Shown here in pieces: positions 23,698-32,700 of a DNA stretch of 46,008 bases. The stretch spans positions 1 to 46,008 of the forward strand of contig NZ_QMEV01000045.1 of NCBI RefSeq assembly GCF_003284935.1, read 5' to 3'. Within the stretch, counting starts at the first letter, position 1. The number at the start of each line of letters is the position of its first letter. The position numbers and the translations under genes were made by a program. Under the pieces are notes generated by a model. The model made no database searches and was not told the DNA's origin. It saw nothing but the letters and a program-made list of their open reading frames with translations. This DNA comes from Mycobacterium colombiense. GTDB taxonomy: Bacteria > Actinomycetota > Actinomycetes > Mycobacteriales > Mycobacteriaceae.

Positions 23698-25074
23698 TTG
23701 CCCGACGTCAGATACCCCGGCCAAACGAGATTCGCGTTCCGTTCCGGTGTCACCTGCTTGGTCACGCCCGCTGGAGCGGTGCTGCTGAATCCTCCGCGCA
23801 GCGAGAAGCTGACCCGATTGACCCCTGGCCAGCTACAGGCACTCAAAACGCTGAATCTCGGGCCGGCAACGCTGTCGGAGATACTCACGGCGACAGACGA
23901 AAGCGGTGTCGGCACGCTGATAGATCAGCTCGCCACGAGCGGTTGGCTGACGGTCACTGTGCGCGACGAAAAGAACGATTTTTACTCCATCCTGCCGTTC
24001 GAGCGGCCCGCAAAACGGCCGGCGCCGATGTCGCCACGGTCCTTCGCGCTATCGAAATTTGCTGTACTGCACCGAGACTCAGAGGGTTTCGTCCTTGAGC
24101 ATCCGCTGGCGTGGTGTGATGTGCGCATTCACGACTCACGCCTGCTTGTCCTGCTCGACGGGCCTGCAGCAGACGTCTCAGGCGTGCCGAGCGCCGTCAC
24201 CTCGCGGTTCATCGAGGATCTGCACTGGTGTGGCATCCTCACCAACCTCGGCGCCGAAGACAGCAGATTCGATGCTCTCAGCTGGAGCGCACCGGATCTG
24301 TGGTTTCACCGCCGCAGCACTCTGGGGCAACGCACCGTCACCTGGGAGCGTTTCGGCCCGACCAAGTGGGCGAAGGGTCGATTCCCACAGCCGCCCGCGC
24401 GCAGGACGAATTATCCGGGTGAGCCTATTGCCCTTCTGGTTCCCGATCTGGCGGCCAAACGAATGCAGGACCCGACTTTGACGGCCGTCCTCGAAGACCG
24501 AGTTTCCACAAGGACATTCGATGACGCCCGCCCGATTACTGTTGGGCAGTTGGCCGAACTGCTCTACCGCACAGCGCGAACGCGGAGAACCGAACTCGTC
24601 GCTGACGGGGAGGAACTCGTGTCACGCCCGTACCCTTCTGGTGGCAGTCTGTATGAGCTGGAGCTCTACCCTGTGGTGCGCAATGTCGCCGGACTCGAGC
24701 CGGCAATGTACCACTACGACTCGTTCGACCATGTCCTACGCCCTGTCGCTGGACCAGATTCGAAGGCCGTGTCCCAGCTGTTGAAACCGGCCGCAGCAAC
24801 TCTCACCGGAGGTGCCGAGCCGCAAGTGCTCGTCGTCATGGCTGCGCGTTGCGGTCGCATCATGTGGACCTACGAGCAGATCGCCTATGCCGCCATCCTC
24901 AAAGATGTCGGCGTCCTCATGCAGACGATCTACCTGGCCGCGACCGCGATGGGCCTCGGCGCGTGCGCGCAAGGCTTCGGTGATACCGCCGCTTTCGTCG
25001 CGGCCACCGGTGTCGATGAACTACAGGAGTGCAGCGTCGGCAGTATCATCGTCGGGTCACCCGCCCCGAACTAG
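23698..25074 (+). CDS. SagB-type (McbC-like) nitroreductase-fold azoline dehydrogenase
   Basis: The protein is 458 residues from TTG 23698, with GGAAGGG ahead of it. The N-terminal 230 residues resemble the winged-helix-like front part of long SagB-type proteins (LTPGQLQALKTL, DQLATSGWL). The C-terminal 220 hold the nitroreductase core: VSTRTFDDARPITVGQLAELLYRTA, RPYPSGGSLYELELYPV for FMN and substrate, QIAYAAILKDVGVLMQTIYLAATAMGLGACAQGF, and GSIIVGSP. These enzymes use FMN to oxidise oxazolines or thiazolines to azoles in RiPP and NRPS pathways. It is convergent with the MbtF-like NRPS gene. With an assembly line related to mycobactin, whose salicyl ring carries an oxazoline, it may convert that ring to an oxazole as in nocobactin-like products; this is inference. 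Confidence 0.8.
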   Translation: MPDVRYPGQTRFAFRSGVTCLVTPAGAVLLNPPRSEKLTRLTPGQLQALKTLNLGPATLSEILTATDESGVGTLIDQLATSGWLTVTVRDEKNDFYSILPFERPAKRPAPMSPRSFALSKFAVLHRDSEGFVLEHPLAWCDVRIHDSRLLVLLDGPAADVSGVPSAVTSRFIEDLHWCGILTNLGAEDSRFDALSWSAPDLWFHRRSTLGQRTVTWERFGPTKWAKGRFPQPPARRTNYPGEPIALLVPDLAAKRMQDPTLTAVLEDRVSTRTFDDARPITVGQLAELLYRTARTRRTELVADGEELVSRPYPSGGSLYELELYPVVRNVAGLEPAMYHYDSFDHVLRPVAGPDSKAVSQLLKPAAATLTGGAEPQVLVVMAARCGRIMWTYEQIAYAAILKDVGVLMQTIYLAATAMGLGACAQGFGDTAAFVAATGVDELQECSVGSIIVGSPAPN

Positions 25075-25196
25075 CCCTCGGCGAGAACCTCCTCGTCGGT
25101 CAATGCTGCGACGTCGAGGCAGTGGGGCGCGATGACGGGCAGGCATTCCGGCCTGCCACGCTGAGCTTCACCGGCGGGTCATTTCTTTTCCACTTT

Positions 25197-28100
25197 CTAC
25201 GCCGGGCTTTCATTCAATCCAGCCGCGAGCGCGGCTATGCCCCATTGCCAGAGTTGCGTTAGCCGGTCGATGTCGGAGGACGCGAACAGGGCATCGCTCC
25301 AGAGCCAGTTAGCCGTCAGTTGCGGACCTTCGGATGTTCCCCGTACTGCCGCGGCTAGGTACAGCGCAAAACGCAGTGGCAGATCTGGCTCAGGGTCGAC
25401 GGGCAAAACGTCGACTTGGTCGCCGGCAACTAAGGACCAGGGCTGATCCGTTCCACCGGCGAGGTCGAGGCGACCCAAGTAGCTGAACATGATCTGAGGT
25501 TCGACAGCATCCTGCAGTTCTGGAACATGGTCCACATAACGAAGCAGTCCAAAGTCCAGGCCTTCATTCGGAATCGCACTCAAATGGCCAGCCACCGAAT
25601 CGAATAGCGCTCGGGCCGCCGCCGGATCGCTTGCTGCCTGCTCGGCGTCGACGCCTGACACACCCACTCCGAGCCGTACCGGGTATGCAGTCGTGAACCA
25701 ACCGACCGTGTTCGTGGTGTCCGTGTCCAAAATGGCGTCAGCGCGCCCATGGACCTCCATCGTGACGAGCGTGCCAGCCGCCGAATCTTGTTCACGAGTA
25801 CGCCGCCAACTCGCGACGGCCATCGTGAGCGCGGCCAGCAGGAATTCGTCCATGCCCTTATCTCTGGTGAGCGCAGTGAGCACGCGCTCAGTGACGTCGA
25901 TCGGTATGAGCGCCCGTGTGACCCGCAGAGTCGACCACGTGTCACGGGTAGCATCAGGATGCCGCCTACCCAGCGCAGGATCGGGCCCTTGAACCTGGGC
26001 GTTCCAGTAATCGCGCTGGGCCTGCACTTCGGCGGTAGCGGCCCGCTGCCACATCAGCTCCGACCACCGTCGGTAAGAAGTAAACTCTGGCAATGTCTTT
26101 GGCGTTTCGCCCGATGTCAGTGAGCGCCAAGCTCCAGCGAGGTCGCCGAGAATGATGTGCCAGGACACCACGTCTACCGCAAGATGATGCGCGGTGATCA
26201 GCAGCAGCTCGCCGTGCACGGCCCCGGAAAACCACACCGCTCGCACCATGGCACCCGAATGGGGATCGATCTCCTCGGTGACCTTACGCGCCGAATCTGT
26301 TATGGCCGTGTTTAGTTCCTCGCGGGACGAATTGGGTAGCTCAACGCGGGTAAGCACATCAGTGGCACGGACGACGCCGGGTTCGCGCGTAACAAGGCGC
26401 GGTCCCCCGGCGGTCTCAACCAGAATCGATCGCAGAGTGTCGTGCCCGTCGAACAACAACTGCAGCATCGACTCGATTGAGGGGCGGTCGATTTCAGACG
26501 GCAATCGCAGCAAAACGGTATGGGTGAACCGGCGGTAGTTTCCGTACTCGTAGAGCCAGGACACCATCGGCAGGGGCAGAACCTCGCCGTATTCGACGGC
26601 CTCGAGGGCGGTGCCCGATTCGGCTGCTAGGTCCAACGCGTCCGCGAGTTGGCGAATTGTCGGTGCGGTGAATAGCATCCGGGGACTCAATGACAGGCCG
26701 TGCCGCCGCGCCTTATGGACCAACGAAATCGCCACGATGCTGTCTAACCCGAGCGAGAAGACGTCGTCGTCGACGTGTGGCACTACGCCGTTGAACTGTT
26801 CCTCGAATATTTTGCACAGCGATCGTTCGGTGTCGGTGGACGCCGATGCCGCCCCGCCTTCAGTGACACGCAAGAGCGCATCCTCGGCAAGCCGGTCCAA
26901 TGCACGGCCATCCAGCTTGCCGTTCGCATTCACCGGCAGCTGAGGTATCGCCACGATTCGGGCGGGAACCATGTAAGGCGGCAGCCGTTCGGTGAGCGCG
27001 GTACGCAGCTGTATCAGGTCGGCAGCCACATCCTCCTGCCACACAACAAAACCCACCAGAATTGCGCCGGTCTCGCGACGCAGAACGGAAACCGCGGCAT
27101 CGCACACCTGCGGCTGACCGCGCAGGGCCGCCTCGATCTCACCGATCTCCACGCGGTAGCCACGGATCTTGACCTGGCAGTCGCAGCGTCCCACATAGGA
27201 GTATCCACCGTGCGGCAGGCGACGTACCAGGTCACCGGTGCGGTACATGCGTTGGCCGGGACGCAGCGGGTCCGCCACGAAGCGAGCCGCGGTCATCGCA
27301 GACCTGCCGACATAGCCACGGGCCAGCTGCGCCCCGGACAGATAGAGCTCGCCTACCACACCGTCCGGCACCATCCGCAACGCCGAATCCAGGACGTAAC
27401 CGACGGTTCCAGCGTTCGCGGTGCCGATCGTCGGCTTTTGGTATTCCGTGACCGGTGCCACCACCGCTTCGACCGTCGTTTCGGTGGGGCCATAGCAGTT
27501 GTAGACCGCGGTTGGCGACGGAGCGCGCAATTGCTCCCACAGCGCGGTATCGATTGCTTCACCGCCGAGGGCCAGCACCGAAAGAGAGTGGTCCAAAAGT
27601 CCCGCGGCACGCAGTTGCAGAAACATCGACGGGGTGGTGTCGATCATGTCGATCTGGTTGGCGGCCATCCCTTGCACCAGCCGGTCTGCGTCGCGCATCT
27701 CCTCGGCGTCGAACAGGTGGATCGCATGCCCGTCGAGTAGGCCCACCATGGGCTGCCAAGAGGCGTCAAAGCTCAGGGACCAGGCGTGGGCGATCCGCAG
27801 CGGGCGGCCCAGGCGTGCCGAAGCCGCCCGGTAGACACGGTCGCGGTGGTCAGCGAAATAGCTGAGTAAAGCGGCATTGGTGCCGATGACGCCCTTGGGT
27901 TCACCGGTCGAGCCCGAGGTGAAGATGACGTACGCGCTGTGCTCGGGGTGCCGGCGAACCGCCAAGCTGGCGGCTGCGCGTTGCGAGATGCGGCCGGCGG
28001 CAGCGGGTTCGTCGATCACCACTGTGTTGACCCGGCCGCTTACCAACTCCGTGTAGCCGGCTTCGGCGATGGCGAGTACCGGATTTGCTTGCCGCAAAAT

Positions 28101-29744
28101 AGATTCGATACGAGCGTTCGGCAACGTGATATCGACCGGCAGATAGGCGCCACCGGCGGCGAGTACGGCCAGGATGGCGACGATGGAATTCGTCGAGCGC
28201 GGCAGCACCAGCGCAACGACTTTTTCCGGTCCTATGCCCCGTTCGGCCAACTCCCCCGCGAGCCGGCAAGCGTGCGCGTGTAGTTCGGCATAGGTATAGC
28301 AGTCACCACCGCCGGTAGTTAGGGCGACGGCATGCGGTGTGGCGTGGACCTGCCGCTCGAATGTCTCCCACACCGAGGTGCTCTCCGCAGTGGGTAGCGG
28401 CCGCGTCGCAAGTCCTTCGAACTCGGCGCGCTCCGCCGTGGTGAGGATATCCAGCGTGTCGGGGGTGTCGTCGCCAATATCGGGGAGTTGGCGCAGCACG
28501 GCGAGCAAGCGCTCGCCGATCTGGGAGGGCCGAAGATGCGGAAGTGCCTCGGGAATCGCCTCGACCAGTACCAACAGCGCGTCGTCTCGCATGTGCGAGA
28601 CCACAGTCAACGGGTAGTGCGTGAGACTCTCCATCTCTACCGGACTGAACCGGGCTCCGTCTGGTGTGGTCACCGTCCGGATGGCGTCCTCGATCGGTGC
28701 GTTCTCGAAGACGAATAGCGAATCAAATAGGGTTCCCCGGCCATGCTCACGCTGGATTTCCGACAGGCTGAGATAACCGATGTCGCGCATCGCCGACGAC
28801 TCGCGCTGCAAGCGGGCGCATTGCTCCACCACCGAGTCGGCGGTGCTCACCTGGTGCACCACCGGCACGGCGTTAATGAACAGTCCGACCATGGTTTCCA
28901 CGCCGGGCAGGTTTTCCGGCCGGCCGGACACGATGGTGCCGAAAACGACATCGCGACGGTCGGTGAGCCTGCTGAGCACAACCGCCCACGCGAATAGCAC
29001 CGCGGTGTTGAGGGTAAGACCGTTGCGACCCGCCCACTGTCGCAGCCGCACCGTATCGGCCGCAGGCAACAGCAATTCGGTCTTTTCCGGCACGCCCTCG
29101 CCCGCGGCGACGGTCCCATCCGCCACCATGAGCGGGCCGGACACACCCTGCAGATACGTCATCCACTGAGCGGTCGCGGCCGCCCTGTCCTGCTGGGCAA
29201 GCCAGACGATGTAGTCACGGTAGGGGCGCGGGCTCGGTAGCCCGTCGGTCGATCCTCCCGCCCGATACACGGTGAGCATCTCGGTGAAGAACACGGCGAG
29301 AGACCAGCCGTCAACCAGAATATGGTGGGCGGTGAAAATCATCCGGCGCCTGGTCTCGCCGGGAGTGCCAAGCACCACAACCCGCAATGCCGGTCCACGA
29401 CTCAGATCGAACGGGCGGCGCCGCTCCGATCGTGCAATGGCATCGAATTCCGTTGGCGGTGCGAACCGTTCGGACCAGGGCAGCTCGGCCTGCATGGGCA
29501 CGATCTGCACGGGCTTCGGTACATCACGATCCCAGAAGGCGGCGCGCAGATTCGGGTGTCGGACCAGCATGGCTTGAGCGCTGCGGCGGAGCAGCTCGAG
29601 ATCGACTGGTCCGTCGACATCGACGACGAACTGCATGCTGTAAAGGTCGATACTGTCCTGCGCCAATCGGTATAACGCAAACAGCCCTTCCTGCAAAGGG
29701 CTGAGAGCGAGCACGTCCTCGATCTGCGGCGGAGCTGTGGTCAC
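25197..29744 (-). CDS. mbtF: Siderophore NRPS, MbtF-like (C-A-T-E)
   Basis: The protein is 1515 residues. GTG 29744 is chosen because GAGG precedes it; the frame opens at 29807, inside the preceding gene. Domains: C at about 5-430 (SPLQEGLF, catalytic HHILVDGWS); A at about 460-955 (FTSGSTGEPKG, SFDASWQ, NCYGPTETTVE, YRTGDLVR, NGKLDGRAL); T at about 980-1050 (FSLGLDSIVAI, Ser for phosphopantetheine); and E-type at about 1055-1500 (HHLAVDVVSWHIILGDL, GRADA, NTVGWFTTAYPV). No thioesterase or reductase is fused. M. tuberculosis MbtF is similar in size and adds the last lysine that becomes the azepinone. By-eye A-domain specificity residues (D A Q D A G C V E) match no code I can name. It follows the MbtE-like gene by 19 bases. 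Confidence 0.85.
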   Translation of the reverse strand: MTTAPPQIEDVLALSPLQEGLFALYRLAQDSIDLYSMQFVVDVDGPVDLELLRRSAQAMLVRHPNLRAAFWDRDVPKPVQIVPMQAELPWSERFAPPTEFDAIARSERRRPFDLSRGPALRVVVLGTPGETRRRMIFTAHHILVDGWSLAVFFTEMLTVYRAGGSTDGLPSPRPYRDYIVWLAQQDRAAATAQWMTYLQGVSGPLMVADGTVAAGEGVPEKTELLLPAADTVRLRQWAGRNGLTLNTAVLFAWAVVLSRLTDRRDVVFGTIVSGRPENLPGVETMVGLFINAVPVVHQVSTADSVVEQCARLQRESSAMRDIGYLSLSEIQREHGRGTLFDSLFVFENAPIEDAIRTVTTPDGARFSPVEMESLTHYPLTVVSHMRDDALLVLVEAIPEALPHLRPSQIGERLLAVLRQLPDIGDDTPDTLDILTTAERAEFEGLATRPLPTAESTSVWETFERQVHATPHAVALTTGGGDCYTYAELHAHACRLAGELAERGIGPEKVVALVLPRSTNSIVAILAVLAAGGAYLPVDITLPNARIESILRQANPVLAIAEAGYTELVSGRVNTVVIDEPAAAGRISQRAAASLAVRRHPEHSAYVIFTSGSTGEPKGVIGTNAALLSYFADHRDRVYRAASARLGRPLRIAHAWSLSFDASWQPMVGLLDGHAIHLFDAEEMRDADRLVQGMAANQIDMIDTTPSMFLQLRAAGLLDHSLSVLALGGEAIDTALWEQLRAPSPTAVYNCYGPTETTVEAVVAPVTEYQKPTIGTANAGTVGYVLDSALRMVPDGVVGELYLSGAQLARGYVGRSAMTAARFVADPLRPGQRMYRTGDLVRRLPHGGYSYVGRCDCQVKIRGYRVEIGEIEAALRGQPQVCDAAVSVLRRETGAILVGFVVWQEDVAADLIQLRTALTERLPPYMVPARIVAIPQLPVNANGKLDGRALDRLAEDALLRVTEGGAASASTDTERSLCKIFEEQFNGVVPHVDDDVFSLGLDSIVAISLVHKARRHGLSLSPRMLFTAPTIRQLADALDLAAESGTALEAVEYGEVLPLPMVSWLYEYGNYRRFTHTVLLRLPSEIDRPSIESMLQLLFDGHDTLRSILVETAGGPRLVTREPGVVRATDVLTRVELPNSSREELNTAITDSARKVTEEIDPHSGAMVRAVWFSGAVHGELLLITAHHLAVDVVSWHIILGDLAGAWRSLTSGETPKTLPEFTSYRRWSELMWQRAATAEVQAQRDYWNAQVQGPDPALGRRHPDATRDTWSTLRVTRALIPIDVTERVLTALTRDKGMDEFLLAALTMAVASWRRTREQDSAAGTLVTMEVHGRADAILDTDTTNTVGWFTTAYPVRLGVGVSGVDAEQAASDPAAARALFDSVAGHLSAIPNEGLDFGLLRYVDHVPELQDAVEPQIMFSYLGRLDLAGGTDQPWSLVAGDQVDVLPVDPEPDLPLRFALYLAAAVRGTSEGPQLTANWLWSDALFASSDIDRLTQLWQWGIAALAAGLNESPA

Positions 29745-29763
29745 AAATACCTCACGGGTGCCG

Positions 29764-32700
29764 TCACGACTGGTTGAGCCAGGATGCGTTGAGTTGCGCC
29801 AACGCATCGGGGGTCAGGCCCGACGCGCTCATCGGCGTATATTCCTGCTTCGGCGGCGAATCCGTCTCGGCCGCCGGCTGACCCGCTGCCGCGTCGACCG
29901 CCGCGGCCAGCTCGCCGATGGTCATGTACTCGAACACCATTCCCGGGGTGAAGGCCAGTCCCTGCGCGGTGGCCTGCGCCGACCATTTAATGGAGATGAT
30001 GCTGTCACCGCCGAGCGCGAAGAAGTTGTCGTCGCGATCGAGACCGGTGACGTCGAGCAATTCCTCTAGCAAGGTGATGAGGATCCGCTCGGTTTCCACC
30101 GAGCCTGCGGTGGCCGGTTTCGAGGGCGCAGCGATGGGCGGGGCCGGCGGGGCGAAAAGTTTCTCCAAATCATCCGTGGGAAGCAACTCCAGGCTGGACA
30201 CGGGACGGTCCGGCGCCGTCGCGAACGCATCGAGTGCTGCGTTCAGAGCGGCGGCGATAAGGGCAACCGACGCAGGTTCGTAGAGATCGGCATTGGCGAC
30301 GACGCGCACGTCGAGTTCACCGGCCGGCGTCACGCTCATGCCCACGTCCAGATCCAGTAGTGAGACCTCGAAGTCCATCGGAAGCGGTACGACCGTGGTG
30401 CCGCCGGTCTCGGTGAGAGGGCGCGGTATCAGCGCCCAATCCTCTCCGCGAAAGTGGATCATGTTCTGAAACAGCGGGTTTCGGGACCGTGAGCGCGGTG
30501 GGTTGAGAGCCTCAACCAGACGTTCGATGGGCAGCTCTTGGTGTGCGAATGCGTCGAGCACCGTGTGGCGGCTACGGGTGAGCATGGTGCGCAGGCTTGG
30601 ATCACCGGACAGATCGTTGCGCAGCACCACCACGTTGGCGAACAAGCCGATCAGATTAGCCGTGATCGGTTCGACACGGGACGCGACCGGGCTGCCGAGC
30701 GGAATGTCCGTCCCTCCGCCGAGCTTGTGCAGCACTACCGCCAGGGCGGCCTGGTAAACCATGAACTCGCTGGCGCCATTTTGCTCGGCGAGCTGTGTTA
30801 AGGACGCCCGGCGGGTGGCGGGCACGGTGAAAGTCACCACCTCCCCACGCTTTCCGAGCGCCGGCGGGCGGGAATAATCGTGGGCAACCGAGACCTCGTC
30901 GGGCAACCCAGCGAGGGCGTCACGCCAATACGCCAGCTCAGCCTGTCCCCATAGGGAAGCGAATGCGTCTCGTTGCCACAGCGCGTAGTCCACGAATTGG
31001 ATCGGCGATGTGGTCCACTGCGGCGCCTGCCCTTGGTGCCGCGCGCGGTAGGCGGTGACGAGGTCGTCAAAGAAGATCCCCAGAGAGGCGTGATCGCTGA
31101 CGATGTGGTGAACGACCACCAACAGCACATGCGTATCCGTGCCGAGCGCCAACAGGGTGACCGTAATCAACGGCCCCGACTCGGGCGTAAACACGTGCCG
31201 GCGCTGCTGCGCCACCGCGTCATCGAAGCCGTCCGGGGTGACCTCCCGGACTTTTAGTTCCAACTGCAAGATCGGGTGCACGATTTGATACGGAACGCCT
31301 TCGTGCTCATCGAAGTTCGTGCGCAGGGCGTCGTGGCGCTTAACGACGTCGTTGACCGCCTCGGTGAGGGCGACGATGTCCAGGGGACCGTCGAAGCGAA
31401 GCGCAAAGGGCATGTTAAAGCCGTCCCCCGCCCCTTCCATCCGATACTGGAACCACGCGGCGAGCTGCGAGTAGGACAACGGGAGCCGCTCCGGGCGAAC
31501 CGATTCGACGAGTTCTGGGCGGCTCGATTGCCAAGCCGACGTTGCGTCGTCGAAAGTGTCCTCGGCGTCCATCGCGTCAAGGTCGATGTCGAACTCGGCA
31601 CGGAACTGCTCGACCAGCGCAGCCGCCAATCCGGCCGGGGTGGGCGTATCGAACACGGCGCGAACGGTCAGCTCTATGCCGAATTCGGCACGGATCTGCG
31701 CGACCAGCCGAGCCGCCAGCAGGGAATGGCCACCCAGCCCGAAGAATGAGTCCTCAGCACCCACACGCTCCCAGCCGAACAGTTCGGCGAAAATCGAGCA
31801 CATCCGGCGCTCGGTCTCGGTCGCCGGCTCACGGTAGCGGCGCACAGCGATAGGCGTAGGTGCGGGCAGTGCCCGTTTGTCCAGTTTGCCGCTCACAGTC
31901 AGCGGGATCTCATGGATAACTGCAAATGCGCTGGGCACCATGTATTCAGGCAGCGCCGAGGCGGCATGTGCGCGTATCTCATCGAGATCTAAGTCGGCGG
32001 AGAGGTGTTCATCAGCCGCTGGCACCAGGTACGCGGCCAGCATGGGCCCAGCCTCGGTGTCTTCCACGGCGACGAGGCAGTGCCGCACCGCTGGATGCGT
32101 TTTGATGACGGACTCGACCTCGCCGAGCTCGATGCGGAAGCCACGAATCTTGACCTGCTCGTCGGCTCGGCCGACGAATTCCAGGTCGCCAGAGATGTTG
32201 CGGCGGACCAGGTCTCCGGATCGATACAGCCTCATGCCGGGATTGAAAGGGTCGGCGATGAATCGCTGCGCGGTCAGCCCGGGACGACCGAGATACCCAC
32301 GCGCCAACTGAATGCCACCGAGGTACAGCTCACCGACGACCTCCGCGGGCACCGGTTGCAACTGCTCGTCGAGCACGTAGGCGTAGACGTTGCGGTTCGG
32401 CACGCCGATCGGCACTACGCGCGCGCCCTGCGACCCCGCGACCCGCTTGTGTGTCGAGCACACGACGGCCTCGGTCGGGCCATAGTGATTGCGTAGCTCC
32501 GCGTCGAAGTAGCTGGCGAATTTGTCGGCTACCTCAGTGGGAAGCGCTTCTCCGCCCACCGGCACATGACGCAACTGCCGCCATTGGCTGGCCTGCGGCA
32601 GCATTAGCAGGGTGCTCAGCATGGAGGGCACCATGTGGAGCACGGTGACGCCGCGGCGATTGATCAGCTCGGCAACGTAATCGATGTCACCGAAGGCCTC

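Noticed and set aside
25197..29744. The C-terminal domain of the MbtF-like protein as a second condensation domain
   Set aside because: The HHLAVDVVSWHIILGDL and NTVGWFTTAYPV motifs are those of epimerisation-type domains.
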